A DNA stretch of 33,458 bases, taken from assembly GCA_027036775.1 (NCBI GenBank), contig JALWDS010000027.1:1-33458 (forward strand), in the 5' to 3' direction. Below the pieces are notes generated by a model. That model did not search any database. It worked only from the letters and a program-made list of their open reading frames with translations, and was not told where the DNA came from. Of the stretch, positions 23,467 to 31,767 are shown piece by piece. Origin of the DNA: Archaeoglobaceae archaeon. GTDB lineage: Archaea; Halobacteriota; Archaeoglobi; Archaeoglobales; Archaeoglobaceae. Every line of letters begins with the position of its first letter. The first letter of the stretch is position 1. The translations under genes and the position numbers were made by a program.

Positions 23467-24441
23467 TTGAGCAAACTCGTGAGGTTTAACGCCTTCTTCA
23501 GAAGGTTCATGACGCTTTGGGTCTTCCTATCCATATTCTCGGGTCTTGCTTTCGGTTACGCCTTCCCAAACGTAAATCTGAGCTTTTTGGTTTTGCCCCT
23601 CGTCTTTCTAATGATATACGTCATGATAATCCCAACACGCTTTTCGCTATTCGTTAGAGTTTTCAGGTCACCCAAGGAGATCGTTTTAGGTCTCGTGAAC
23701 ATCCTTCTGGTTGCCCCTCTAATTGCATTTGCAGTCTCATCCCTCCTCCTATCGGATCACAATCTCGTGGCGGGATTCACTTTGGCGGGTGCGGTTCCCC
23801 CGGGCGGAATGAACGCAGCTTGGACGGGTCTTTTGGGTGGAAACGTTCCTTTGGCAATAGTTCTCCAAGCCCTAACCTTGATAATTTCCGTTGTTCAAGT
23901 TCCATACACCCTTCAGGTTTTGGTGGGAGCATACGTCAGAATCCCCATAAACCTTTTGATGAAGAGCTTGGCGGTTCTCGTATTCCTGCCCCTCACCGCG
24001 GGCTTTCTGACGAGGCAGGGTATCGTTAGAAGTGTCGGTGAGAAGGTTATAGATAGGGCCAGACCTCTCTTTCCAGTTCTATCCGGAATTTGTGCTCTAT
24101 CCGTTGTCTTCGTGGCTTCGTCACTCCAAGCTAAGAAGATAGTCACAAACCCCTCCTCGATATACTACACGATAGCTGTTGCGATCATCTACTACGTTAT
24201 TCTGTTCTTCACGGGAAGCTTTTTGGCCAAGCTTGCAAAGCTGAACTACGAGAACTCCATTCCGATCATATACGGCGGTGCAACCAAAAACCTCTCCATA
24301 GCCATAGCTTTGGCTATATCCGCATTTCCAAAGTCAAACGTCGTTTTGGCGATAATATCATGTTTCATGGTTCAGATGCCCATGGCGAGCGTTTTCTTCA
24401 GAGTGGTTCCGAAAATGCTTGGAAAAAGGTTGGAGATTTAA
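23467..24441 (+). CDS. Second BASS/ACR3-like membrane carrier
   Basis: 324 residues, about 10 TM segments. GYAFPNVNLSFLVLPLVFLM near the N terminus, GAVPPGGMNAAWTGLLGGNV (~115-134) and IYGGATKNLSIAIALAIS (~270) are superfamily signatures. Like the first carrier it lacks the ACR3 Cys. The two are distant in sequence, so not a recent duplication. Start is TTG 23467, with GGGGGTGG upstream; GTG 23479 is an alternative. It ends convergently against the next gene. Confidence 0.78.
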   Translation: MSKLVRFNAFFRRFMTLWVFLSIFSGLAFGYAFPNVNLSFLVLPLVFLMIYVMIIPTRFSLFVRVFRSPKEIVLGLVNILLVAPLIAFAVSSLLLSDHNLVAGFTLAGAVPPGGMNAAWTGLLGGNVPLAIVLQALTLIISVVQVPYTLQVLVGAYVRIPINLLMKSLAVLVFLPLTAGFLTRQGIVRSVGEKVIDRARPLFPVLSGICALSVVFVASSLQAKKIVTNPSSIYYTIAVAIIYYVILFFTGSFLAKLAKLNYENSIPIIYGGATKNLSIAIALAISAFPKSNVVLAIISCFMVQMPMASVFFRVVPKMLGKRLEI

Positions 24442-24677
24442 ACCTCCTTCAACTGCTTCAAAATCTCCTCAACGTCTTTCTCAACCCTGTCGAATCGCTT
24501 TTCTATCGACTCGACCTTAAACTTAACCTCCTCAACCCTTTTGTGGTTCGTCCAAGATAGATACACGAGAAAGACAAAAGCTAACAGAATAAGTAGGTTC
24601 AAACCTCCGAACCACCAACCCCAATCTGGTGCGAACCAATCGGGCGGTGCATACCACCACGGATGACCCCAAGGCAT
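24438..24677 (-). CDS. Trp-rich membrane protein with C-terminal coiled coil
   Basis: 79 residues, family unknown. The N terminus is very Trp/Pro-rich (MPWGHPWWYAPPDWFAPDWG), then a TM helix (~27-43, LNLLILLAFVFLVYLSW), then a charged coiled coil (~44-79, VEEVKFKVESIEKRFDRVEK). By the positive-inside rule the Trp-rich part is probably outside and the coiled coil inside. ATG overlaps the stop of the ArsR-like gene (ATGA). The PWG motifs are shared with the secreted protein two genes upstream, suggesting partners. Confidence 0.72.
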   Translation of the reverse strand: MPWGHPWWYAPPDWFAPDWGWWFGGLNLLILLAFVFLVYLSWTNHKRVEEVKFKVESIEKRFDRVEKDVEEILKQLKEV

Positions 24678-24961
24678 CAGACCACCTCCAAACTTCTGAT
24701 AACCTCGTCGCTTATAACTATCTCAAACCTCTTGGCTCTGTAATACCTCTTGACCCTCGCCTCTTCAACCCTCAGATCGCTCTCGACGAGGTTAGCCCTC
24801 TCAAGCTTCCTCAGGTGAAGGTAGAGGAGTTGCCTCGAAACCCTTAGAGCCTTTGCGAGTTCGTATATGCTCCATTCCCTCTCCAAAAGAAATTTTAAAA
24901 CCTTAATCCTTAGGGGATGACTTAGGGCATCGCAAACTTTCACCAGTTGCTCAATGTTCAT
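24677..24961 (-). CDS. ArsR-like winged-helix regulator
   Basis: 94 residues: CDALSHPLRIKVLKFLL (~10-26), WSIYELAKALRVSRQLLYLH (~30-49), LRKLERANLVESDLRV, and a wing VKRYYRAKRFE. This is an ArsR/HTH_20 fold without metal Cys motifs. ATG 24961 overlaps the stop of the upstream gene (ATGA); a longer open frame is inside that gene and unlikely. The operator at 25354-25373 is the likely site of its action. Confidence 0.82.
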   Translation of the reverse strand: MNIEQLVKVCDALSHPLRIKVLKFLLEREWSIYELAKALRVSRQLLYLHLRKLERANLVESDLRVEEARVKRYYRAKRFEIVISDEVIRSLEVV

Positions 24962-25353
24962 GGCGGGTAGTTCAACGGGACGTTTAAAATTCCAACTATA
25001 TATCCGTTGTAGATCAGCGGGACCTTGACGAACCAAGGCGTCATTATGGGTTCTCCAAATGTGACCTTGCTCAGGTCAACGTTCTCCCAAAGCCATCCGA
25101 CGGCAACTCCGTTGCTGACTATCACGTATCTCGTGAACCCGCAGAAGCAGGTTATAGGTTCGACCTGTGCGTTGCTCAAGATGGCTTTGGCAGTTTCAGT
25201 TACGTTGACGTTGGTCGTTGTGTTGTAGTACCACCAACCGTAGTGCCACCCCCAAGGCTGAACCGCGTAGTATCCGTGATGCCATCCCCAGGGTTGTGCG
25301 GAGCAGGTTGGTATCAAGACCAACAAACCCAGAGCTATCCACCACGCCTTCAT
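24958..25353 (-). CDS. Secreted Trp/His/Gly-rich protein, unknown
   Basis: 131 residues. Signal peptide ~1-19 (MKAWWIALGLLVLIPTCSA), then two PWGWH repeats (21-25, 33-37) in a run rich in Trp, His and Tyr, an NTTTNVNVTET stretch with two N-glycosylation sequons, a CFC pair (69-71), and a C-terminal beta-like part (GFTRYVIVSNGVAVGWLW; VPLIYNGYIVGILNVPLN). No family recognised. The His/Trp-rich head could bind a metal such as copper; unproven. ATG 25353 fits TATA spacing (ATG 25362 is inside the operator). First of three ATGA-linked genes. Confidence 0.72.
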   Translation of the reverse strand: MKAWWIALGLLVLIPTCSAQPWGWHHGYYAVQPWGWHYGWWYYNTTTNVNVTETAKAILSNAQVEPITCFCGFTRYVIVSNGVAVGWLWENVDLSKVTFGEPIMTPWFVKVPLIYNGYIVGILNVPLNYPP

Positions 25354-25373
25354 GTGTAACATTTTTGTTACAC
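25354..25373. promoter_or_regulatory. Inverted-repeat operator of the Trp-rich operon
   Basis: A perfect 8-bp inverted repeat GTGTAACA-tttt-TGTTACAC lies between the TATA box and ATG 25353, over the expected transcription start. A repressor bound here would block initiation. The operon encodes an ArsR-like protein, the obvious candidate. Confidence 0.7.
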
Positions 25374-25375
25374 GT

Positions 25376-25395
25376 GTTATATATACGTTTCGGTT
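25376..25395 (-). promoter_or_regulatory. Promoter of the Trp-rich operon
   Basis: The minus strand reads CCGAAACGTATATATAAC: CGAAA BRE plus TATATATA centred ~28 nt before ATG 25353. Confidence 0.6.
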
Positions 25396-25438
25396 AATAA
25401 TTCAACTAAATTATAAAAATCAAAAATGGTTAAAAAAT

Positions 25439-25801
25439 TCACTCCCTCTGCTCTACGAGCCACTTCAACGCTGGAGTTGCGGTTGCGAATATCGTTGAAG
25501 CCAAAGCGAATCTCGCAACGAGAATAGCTTCGCAAATCTCCCTATCGCTAACACCTCTCCTCTTTGCGATCTTCGTAAACACCTCGGTGCACATCTCACA
25601 ACCTACGGAAGCTGCAACCGCTATCATTATCAGATGTTTGTATTTCTCGGGTATGCTTTCGAGCTTTTGCATTACAAACTGCCTCTCCTCCATCTGTTTC
25701 GGTAGCCACTCCGGAACTATCTTAGAGAACAGATACTGGGGAACGGGTTTTTCCCCTATCATCTCCTCCATCTTCTTCAGAATTTCTTCGTGCTCCGTCA
25801 T
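25439..25801 (-). CDS. Carboxymuconolactone decarboxylase/AhpD-like protein
   Basis: 120 residues, all-helical CMD domain. The core VGCEMCTEVFTKIAKRRGVS (~68-87) has a CxxC like the AhpD redox pair, with the usual His three residues later replaced by Val-Phe, so peroxidase-partner activity is uncertain. Many archaeal CMD proteins act in thiol/peroxide defence or are uncharacterised. TTAAATAAAG is centred ~28 nt before the ATG. Monocistronic by layout. Confidence 0.85.
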   Translation of the reverse strand: MTEHEEILKKMEEMIGEKPVPQYLFSKIVPEWLPKQMEERQFVMQKLESIPEKYKHLIMIAVAASVGCEMCTEVFTKIAKRRGVSDREICEAILVARFALASTIFATATPALKWLVEQRE

Positions 25802-25872
25802 GTAGAGATTACATCCAAAACTTTATTTAAGAATGTCGGTTTAAAAAATAATACGTATAGAGTTTGAGAATT

Positions 25873-26856
25873 TTAAGATTTGGCAACTTTAAAGCTAACC
25901 AAGAAGCCGAAGAGGAGGTTCGTGTAGTAGGTTACAATCCTCCATATCGTGACGAGAACTCCCAAAGCGGTCGAGGGGACGAAGGTCGAATAGAGGTAAG
26001 CCATTGTTCCCTCCGCAATTCCACTGCTACCCGGTGTCAGGGGTATCAACGAGACAACGACGATTATGACTTGGGCGGTGATCGAGAATAGGTAGTATGG
26101 TGGGAGGTGCATAGCTAAGAGTATGAGGGAGGGAATGAGGAAACCCAAAATCCACATAAAAACGGTCAGAGATATCATAAAAAAGGCGTTCAACTTCGAT
26201 TTCAAAACGTCTATCATGGCCATCCTGAAGTTCATGGCCTCTCTCAAAGTCTTCTCCCTCAAAACCTCCAACCTATCCTCAAACCTCGAAAACCTTCCAA
26301 AAAATTTGAATAACCCGTTTATCAACCTCTCAATTCTCGAAGGTTTTTTTAAAAGTGTGTGTAGCATGGCTACGAAGAAGAAGAGAGAGATGGAAAACAC
26401 GCTACCAACCTTGAAACCCAATCCGACGTAGAATCCTGCCAAAATGACGAGAATAGGTAATGAAATTGCAAAGAATATCGCGTCGAGCAATCTCTCTATA
26501 AGGACCACAGCTGAAGCTATCCCGTAACTCCCGCAAACGTCTCCCACCATCTTAACCCTTACAGGTTCTCCCCCGGCTGAAGATGGTGTTATGGCAGCGA
26601 AGAACATGCTCGACAAAGTCGTCACCAAAGAGTAACGGTATCTCAAGTTGCAACCCAACGTTTTCGCTATGACCTTCAACCTCAAAGCCCATAGAAGCCA
26701 GAAGGAAACCTGAAGGAGAAAAGCAATTAGAACGAACCTCAAGTCGAGAGAAGTCAGAATTTTCCTTGAAATCTCGAAGTTGGATATGTGGAGAATCAAA
26801 ACGAGGGTTACGACGCTGATAGCCAAAGCTATCAGAGCTTTAAGGTGTTCTCTCAT
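25873..26856 (-). CDS. UPF0104/flippase-like membrane protein (LPG synthase TM family)
   Basis: 327 residues, eight to nine TM segments. LTPSSAGGEPVRVKMV-type core (ITPSSAGGEPVR, ~113-124), IERLLDAIFF and the late LTPGSSGIAEGTMAYLY (~277-293) are hallmarks of the lysylphosphatidylglycerol synthase TM/UPF0104 family. No LPG synthase domain is attached; stand-alone members sit with glycosyltransferases and may flip or export lipid-linked products. It overlaps the GT2 gene by 17 bases. Confidence 0.85.
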   Translation of the reverse strand: MREHLKALIALAISVVTLVLILHISNFEISRKILTSLDLRFVLIAFLLQVSFWLLWALRLKVIAKTLGCNLRYRYSLVTTLSSMFFAAITPSSAGGEPVRVKMVGDVCGSYGIASAVVLIERLLDAIFFAISLPILVILAGFYVGLGFKVGSVFSISLFFFVAMLHTLLKKPSRIERLINGLFKFFGRFSRFEDRLEVLREKTLREAMNFRMAMIDVLKSKLNAFFMISLTVFMWILGFLIPSLILLAMHLPPYYLFSITAQVIIVVVSLIPLTPGSSGIAEGTMAYLYSTFVPSTALGVLVTIWRIVTYYTNLLFGFLVSFKVAKS

Positions 26857-27763
26857 TCGACCACCTCACGTAGTAAATTAGGGCGAGGATCGAATAGAGA
26901 GAGTGGATCAGCAAACCCACCAGAGGGGCTACGAAGTAACGCCACTTGAAACGCTTAATAAACCTTTTCGATTTGATGTGAATCAGGGTTGAAGATGAGA
27001 GGAGGATTGCCAGATACGATGCGAGAGAGGACAAGTTGAAAGAGAGAAGTGGGATAAATAAAACGAGCGTCGACCAAGCCAAGACGTCGTAGGGTTTGAA
27101 TCCGACGTATCTCAATGCCTGAGCAACTCCCTTAGCCCTCGCCTTCTGCCACTTCAAAACGTCCCTGAAATTTTTGGGTAACGAAACGAGAACCTTTGCG
27201 TTCGCCAATCCGAATCTGACCTTCAAACCGTTTTTCAGAAGTAGGAGGCTGAATCCGTAGTCTTCAGCTCTAACGCTCGGAGGATACATAACCTTTTCGT
27301 ATATCCATGTCTTTTCCGCCTTGTTGTTACCCGGAACGTGTTTTTTATGTAAATTAGGAACGATCAGGTGAATTGCATGATACCAAGCGAAGGCGTGATC
27401 TAAAAAGCTTCCTTCGAGGATTGAAACACCTCCCACAACGTCGCAATCCTTCAAAGCCCTAACCATCTCTTCAACGTAAGTCCTATCGTAAACGTTTTCG
27501 GAGTCACCCCAAATTACGACATCGTACCCTTCCTTCAAAGCTATCTTACAGCCTTCTATCCTTGCAAAACCAGTCCCTCCCAACCTCTCCTGAACCTTAA
27601 ACTTGACTCCATATTTTTCCGCTACCTCCTTGGAGTTGTCCTTCGAGTTTCCGTCCAAAACAAGGACGTCGAAGTCCTTGTAAGTTTGCTCTTTCAAAGA
27701 TTTAAGGCACCTTTCAAGTCCTTCCGCATTGTCCTTGTTGAGGATTATGACGAGAACCTTCAT
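26840..27763 (-). CDS. Family 2 glycosyltransferase
   Basis: 307 residues. The N-terminal GT-A domain begins KVLVIILNKDNAEGLERCLK, with VLVLDGNSKDNS (~34) and a D-x-E in VIWGDSENVYD (~84) in the DxD position; two or three TM segments follow near the C terminus (~210-300). Membrane-bound sugar transfer to a lipid carrier or glycan is likely. ATGA overlap links it to the upstream mutase-like gene. Confidence 0.88.
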   Translation of the reverse strand: MKVLVIILNKDNAEGLERCLKSLKEQTYKDFDVLVLDGNSKDNSKEVAEKYGVKFKVQERLGGTGFARIEGCKIALKEGYDVVIWGDSENVYDRTYVEEMVRALKDCDVVGGVSILEGSFLDHAFAWYHAIHLIVPNLHKKHVPGNNKAEKTWIYEKVMYPPSVRAEDYGFSLLLLKNGLKVRFGLANAKVLVSLPKNFRDVLKWQKARAKGVAQALRYVGFKPYDVLAWSTLVLFIPLLSFNLSSLASYLAILLSSSTLIHIKSKRFIKRFKWRYFVAPLVGLLIHSLYSILALIYYVRWSNERTP

Positions 27764-28959
27764 AATACCTTAGCAAGCTCCTTGGCTTTTATCCAGACTG
27801 CATCCATGTTTAAATATTCCCAATTCCCAAACCTACCGAAGGGTATTATTCCGTTTTCCATTAGAAAATTCCTGATCTCTTCAACCTTCTCGTATGTTTC
27901 GTCGAACACTATGTATGCGTAGTCCCACTCCCACTTCATCGCAACTTCCACTTCGACGTCGAACCCCATCTTTTCCAGTCCTTCAATTACATCTTCAACT
28001 TCAGCCCTACCAGAGACTTCAGCTATGATGTTGATTTTGCCCTCTGGAGCCATGTTCGGGCTGTAGTTGTGAAGGAAGGCAATTCTGTGGAAAACTATAT
28101 CCTTATCTGGAACGTAAATCCAGTGAAAGTCTGGCAAATCCCCTTTCCCACCCAACCCAACGACCGTTAAGGGGTTGTAGCTCAACCTCACGTTTAAACC
28201 GAGCATCTTAGCGGTAACGTCGATCGGTATGGTAGAAACGACCTTATCGCAGATATATTCCCTCTTACCCTTGAGAATAAACACTCCATCTTCCCTTTCG
28301 ATCTTGTTTATCCTCTCTCCCGTAACAACCCTACACCTCTTCGCCAAATTTCTTGCGAGAGTTTCTATACCTCCCTCCAAAGGATAGTAAAATTTCAACT
28401 GATGCTTGTAACCTTCTGTGGGTATCCCAACGCAGGATTTGAGTATGTCCTCTACTGGAGGATTCGGAATTCTGTTACCAACCCATTCGAGCGTTATCCT
28501 TCTCAAATCCGTCTTCCACAACTTCTCGTTGTAGGGCTTCAGATACTTTTCCGTTATCGCTCTTCCGAAAACGTAGTAAAACCATTCGAGTAAATTTTTA
28601 GGTTTCTCCTTCCTCTTAACGTAGTTCATGAAAAAATCGTAGAGAATTTCAAACCTCTCCTCCTTCGGTAGCATGTAGATTCCGTTTTCGAAAGGATACT
28701 TGATGAACCTACCATTGTAAAATATGAAAGTCCTCCTTCTGTGCTCAACAACACTTCCAATCATATTTACAAGTTCCTTCAAAGCGTTCTCATCCCTCGA
28801 AAACAGTATGTGCGAACCACCCGTGTCGAATGTGTAGCCCTCAATCCTTTCACTCCTCAAAAGTCCTCCCACCCTGTCCTTAGCTTCTATCACGATCGAA
28901 TCCTTTAGATGATACGCCAAAGAAAGTCCAGCTAATCCTCCCCCTATTATCCCTATCAA
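27760..28959 (-). CDS. FAD-dependent amine-oxidase/UDP-galactopyranose-mutase-like protein
   Basis: 399 residues. The N terminus is a Rossmann FAD motif GIIGGGLAGLSLAYHL, then VIEAKDRVGGLLRSERIEGY and FDTGGSHILFS, as in protoporphyrinogen oxidase/UGM-type enzymes. The glycan context favours a sugar-modifying role over heme synthesis. TTG 28959 is chosen: it overlaps the upstream stop as TTGA, has GGAGGGG before it, and starts right at the FAD motif. ATG 28995 lies inside the preceding gene. Confidence 0.82.
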   Translation of the reverse strand: MIGIIGGGLAGLSLAYHLKDSIVIEAKDRVGGLLRSERIEGYTFDTGGSHILFSRDENALKELVNMIGSVVEHRRRTFIFYNGRFIKYPFENGIYMLPKEERFEILYDFFMNYVKRKEKPKNLLEWFYYVFGRAITEKYLKPYNEKLWKTDLRRITLEWVGNRIPNPPVEDILKSCVGIPTEGYKHQLKFYYPLEGGIETLARNLAKRCRVVTGERINKIEREDGVFILKGKREYICDKVVSTIPIDVTAKMLGLNVRLSYNPLTVVGLGGKGDLPDFHWIYVPDKDIVFHRIAFLHNYSPNMAPEGKINIIAEVSGRAEVEDVIEGLEKMGFDVEVEVAMKWEWDYAYIVFDETYEKVEEIRNFLMENGIIPFGRFGNWEYLNMDAVWIKAKELAKVL

Positions 28960-29549
28960 ATTATCCCCTCCATTTTCAGTATGTGCCTTGCCCATCTGAG
29001 CTTCTTTAACTTCCTTCCCTCAGCTTTTTCGAAATCAAATCCGACCAACCTTATAGACTTGGCTTTAAAATGCTTGGCAATCATGACAGCTCTATCACCA
29101 TCTGTGAAACCGCAGAAGTTGTAAACCCTGTCGATTGGTTCAACTTGAGTTGTCGCTACAAACCTCTCAAGCTTTGGAACTATCTCCTTCAAAAGCTCTA
29201 CGTTATCGCCATGTGCGTGCAGAACGATTATAGTGCCTTTATCTTCAAGGTCTTTCAAAACCCTCCAACCCTCCTCACCGTCCGTAACGTGAACGTCTGG
29301 AACTACGTCGTAGTTCAATACGCTCTTTCCAGCGGTTATCAAAACATCCCATTCGAAATCCAAAACACCGAAAGGACCTAAAACCGTAACTTCTCTACCC
29401 TCCATGAACTTTAAAACTTCAGCTGGTAAAAGCTTATCCCCTCCAAGCTTTGCGATTAACTTCGTGGCAAATCTATCCCTCTCGACATCCAAACCCAAAT
29501 CCTTTGCGATCTTCGGATAGAGCTCCTTCAACCAGTAGTCAAGATGCAT
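28956..29549 (-). CDS. mptE: MptE-like 6-hydroxymethyl-7,8-dihydropterin pyrophosphokinase (DUF115)
   Basis: 197 residues. Archaeal DUF115 proteins such as MptE transfer pyrophosphate to 6-hydroxymethyl-dihydropterin on the way to methanopterin. Visible are VTVLGPFGVLDFEWDVLITA (~54-73), PDVHVTDGEEGW (~83), IIVLHAHGDN (~107), CGFTDGDRAV (~145) and IRLVGFDFEK (~168), all family motifs. Length is that of compact archaeal members. It overlaps the SNase gene by 11 bases and the FAD gene by 4. Confidence 0.85.
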   Translation of the reverse strand: MHLDYWLKELYPKIAKDLGLDVERDRFATKLIAKLGGDKLLPAEVLKFMEGREVTVLGPFGVLDFEWDVLITAGKSVLNYDVVPDVHVTDGEEGWRVLKDLEDKGTIIVLHAHGDNVELLKEIVPKLERFVATTQVEPIDRVYNFCGFTDGDRAVMIAKHFKAKSIRLVGFDFEKAEGRKLKKLRWARHILKMEGII

Positions 29550-30036
29550 ACCTCCATATCCCCCTTCTTTCCCTCATTGCCATTTCTTGAATTTTAAGGT
29601 AGTGTTCGAGCTTTTTAAACTTGGTAACGTAAACCCTCGCCAAACCCTTCTCCAAAAGCAGAGCGTTAAAATCCGTCCCGTTAACGTAAACGTAGGCCAA
29701 CAACCTCCCGTATTTATCTCTGTATCCGACCAAGGGATCTGTTTCCAATGTTACTATTCTATGATCAAGATAGCTTTCTGTAAACTCCTTCGCTCTCAAT
29801 CCCCATAGGGATAGAAGGGTTAAATTCGTTATGTTGTCGTATTCGTAAGGCCTGTTTCTCTCTGGAACAATTTCTGGAGTGTCAACACCTAAAAGCCTGA
29901 CCTTCTCAAGTTTTCCGTTTAAATCGACCACGATTGTGTCTCCATCTATAACTCTAACGACCTTACCTTCAAACCTCTGCTGACATCCCATCAACAATAG
30001 AGCTATGATTATCAGTAGAAGTCTTAAAGCCCTCAT
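29539..30036 (-). CDS. Thermonuclease (SNase-like) lipoprotein
   Basis: 165 residues. A signal sequence with lipobox LLMGC (Cys18) suggests membrane anchoring outside the cell. The SNase fold shows VRVIDGDTIVV (~27), VRLLGVDTPE (~46-55, Arg and Glu of the active site) and YRDKYGRLLAYVYV (~105, second Arg). All three catalytic residues are present. Start ATG overlaps the gltX stop by 4 bases. Confidence 0.9.
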   Translation of the reverse strand: MRALRLLLIIIALLLMGCQQRFEGKVVRVIDGDTIVVDLNGKLEKVRLLGVDTPEIVPERNRPYEYDNITNLTLLSLWGLRAKEFTESYLDHRIVTLETDPLVGYRDKYGRLLAYVYVNGTDFNALLLEKGLARVYVTKFKKLEHYLKIQEMAMRERRGIWRYAS

Positions 30037-31685
30037 GGATGGGTGTATATTGCTGTTAAAACTCCGTCGTAGGATTCGAGTTTACAAAATGCAAACCTCT
30101 CGAACTGAACTACGTTACCCAAATCGTTCAGAGCGTTTTTCTCGGCAATCCCCTCCTTGCTAACCTCCCCCACAACCCTACAGTTTACGCCTTCGGATAG
30201 CCAGTGGATTATTTTACCCTTCTTAATCTCTCCAAGCTCGTAGCTGACGAATTCGAAGACCCTTCTTTCCTTATCGACGAGCTTCACGTTGCAGAAGTCC
30301 TTCAGCCTTACCACTTCTCCTTCTTTCAACCTCTCGAAGTCGTCTCTCGTTATGAAAACCCTACTCTTACCCTTCAAAACTCTGTATTCTTTTTTGTTCG
30401 GATGTAGGGGAATCTTAACTTCGACTTCGTCAACTCCCTCTATCTCTATCCCAACTGGATCCCAAACGAAGAAGTATCTGTTCGCAATCGGATCGATAAG
30501 CTTTCTGTTCTCCGCGTAAAGGTTTTTCACGCTGACTGAAACGTCGTTTTCTCCCACACCCAACGAGAGAATGAAGTTCCTTATCGCCTCCGGCTTAAAT
30601 CCCCTCCTTCTAAAAGCCCTTATCGTCGGCAAACGGGGATCGTCCCATCCCTCATACTTCCCCTCTTCTATTGCCTTTCTAATCTCGCTCGTCGAAAGCC
30701 TACCGAACTCGTGAACGCTCACCTTTCCCCAGTGCTTGGTAATTGGATACTCCCAGTTGAAGTATCTGTATACGTATCTCTGTCTCAATTCGGAATCCCT
30801 CAAATCCTTACCCCTTATTATGTGCGTTATACCTAAGATGTGATCCTCTATTGCGGATTCGAAATCCAATGTCGGCCAAACGCAGAATCTATCCCCAACT
30901 AAGGGATGATCTTCGTATATTATTCTGAAAGCTACCCAATCCCTTATAGCTGGGTCTTTGTGCTTCATGTCAGTCTTTATCCTTATCACTACCTCTCCCT
31001 CTTTAAACTCACCTCTCAGCATTCTCTCCCAGATTTCGAGAGAATCTTCTGCACTCATGTTTCTGTGGGGGCATTCAATTCCACCGTCTCTGAACTTTTT
31101 AAATTCCTCCTTACTGCAAAAGCACGGATACGCCTTTTCCATCTCCAAAAGCTTCTCGCAGTATTCGTAATAAATCGGTATTCTTTTCGATGCATACACA
31201 ACTTCCTTGGGTTTTGCGTTCAACCACTCGCAGTCCTCCAGATACCAATCGTAAGCTTCTAAAAGCGGTCTCTTGGTTCTTGGGTCCGTGTCATCGAATC
31301 TCAAAATGAACTTTCCATCGTAAATCTTGCAGTATTCGTCGTTGACAACGATTCCCCTTGCAGAACCAAGGGTTGGAGGGCCGTTGGGATTTGGAGCGAA
31401 CCTCATCACGACCTTCCCCTTCTCTGCTTTCTCCAAGGGAGGAAGACTTACTTCTTTCTTCCTTTGAACTTCCCCTTGAGAGAACTTTTCGAAAAGCCTT
31501 CTCTTCTCGCTCTCGCTGAGTCTGTTGAACTCCTCTATGCACTCCCTAACCATCTCGAGAACTTCCTTAGCCTTACTCCTCAACTCCGGCATCTCGGCCA
31601 TTACCTTTCCCATTACCGCCTTTTCGTTGGGTTTACCGTATTTTTGAGCGTTTAGAACTACGAACTTCATTATAACTTCCTTCAC
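30033..31685 (-). CDS. gltX: Glutamyl-tRNA synthetase (archaeal type)
   Basis: About 550 residues. Class I aminoacyl-tRNA synthetase with the archaeal/eukaryal-type anticodon domain (beta barrels) rather than the bacterial helical one. The HIGH region reads APNPNGPPTLGSARG and the KMSKS region FGRLSTSEI; both depart from the consensus (His and Lys absent), which I believe is a subgroup trait. No GlnRS is expected in archaea, so it is likely non-discriminating and works with GatDE. TATA TTTTATAA is centred ~26 nt before GTG 31685; TTG 31691 and ATG 31670 are alternatives. Confidence 0.92.
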   Translation of the reverse strand: MKEVIMKFVVLNAQKYGKPNEKAVMGKVMAEMPELRSKAKEVLEMVRECIEEFNRLSESEKRRLFEKFSQGEVQRKKEVSLPPLEKAEKGKVVMRFAPNPNGPPTLGSARGIVVNDEYCKIYDGKFILRFDDTDPRTKRPLLEAYDWYLEDCEWLNAKPKEVVYASKRIPIYYEYCEKLLEMEKAYPCFCSKEEFKKFRDGGIECPHRNMSAEDSLEIWERMLRGEFKEGEVVIRIKTDMKHKDPAIRDWVAFRIIYEDHPLVGDRFCVWPTLDFESAIEDHILGITHIIRGKDLRDSELRQRYVYRYFNWEYPITKHWGKVSVHEFGRLSTSEIRKAIEEGKYEGWDDPRLPTIRAFRRRGFKPEAIRNFILSLGVGENDVSVSVKNLYAENRKLIDPIANRYFFVWDPVGIEIEGVDEVEVKIPLHPNKKEYRVLKGKSRVFITRDDFERLKEGEVVRLKDFCNVKLVDKERRVFEFVSYELGEIKKGKIIHWLSEGVNCRVVGEVSKEGIAEKNALNDLGNVVQFERFAFCKLESYDGVLTAIYTHP

Positions 31686-31706
31686 GTTCAAAGGACATCG
31701 AAGAGG

Positions 31707-31715
31707 TTATAAAAC
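31707..31715 (-). promoter_or_regulatory. TATA box of gltX
   Basis: The minus strand reads GTTTTATAACC, centred ~26 nt before GTG 31685. This is the probable promoter for gltX, the SNase gene, mptE and the genes behind them. Confidence 0.5.
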
Positions 31716-31767
31716 TGTTTATCCTCACTTCAGTAGTTTCGATGCTACATCCTCTGAAATTAACCCC

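Noticed and set aside
27760-28959. Protoporphyrinogen oxidase (hemG/hemY)
   Set aside because: Shared FAD motifs only; the neighbours are glycan genes and archaeal heme synthesis does not normally use this enzyme.
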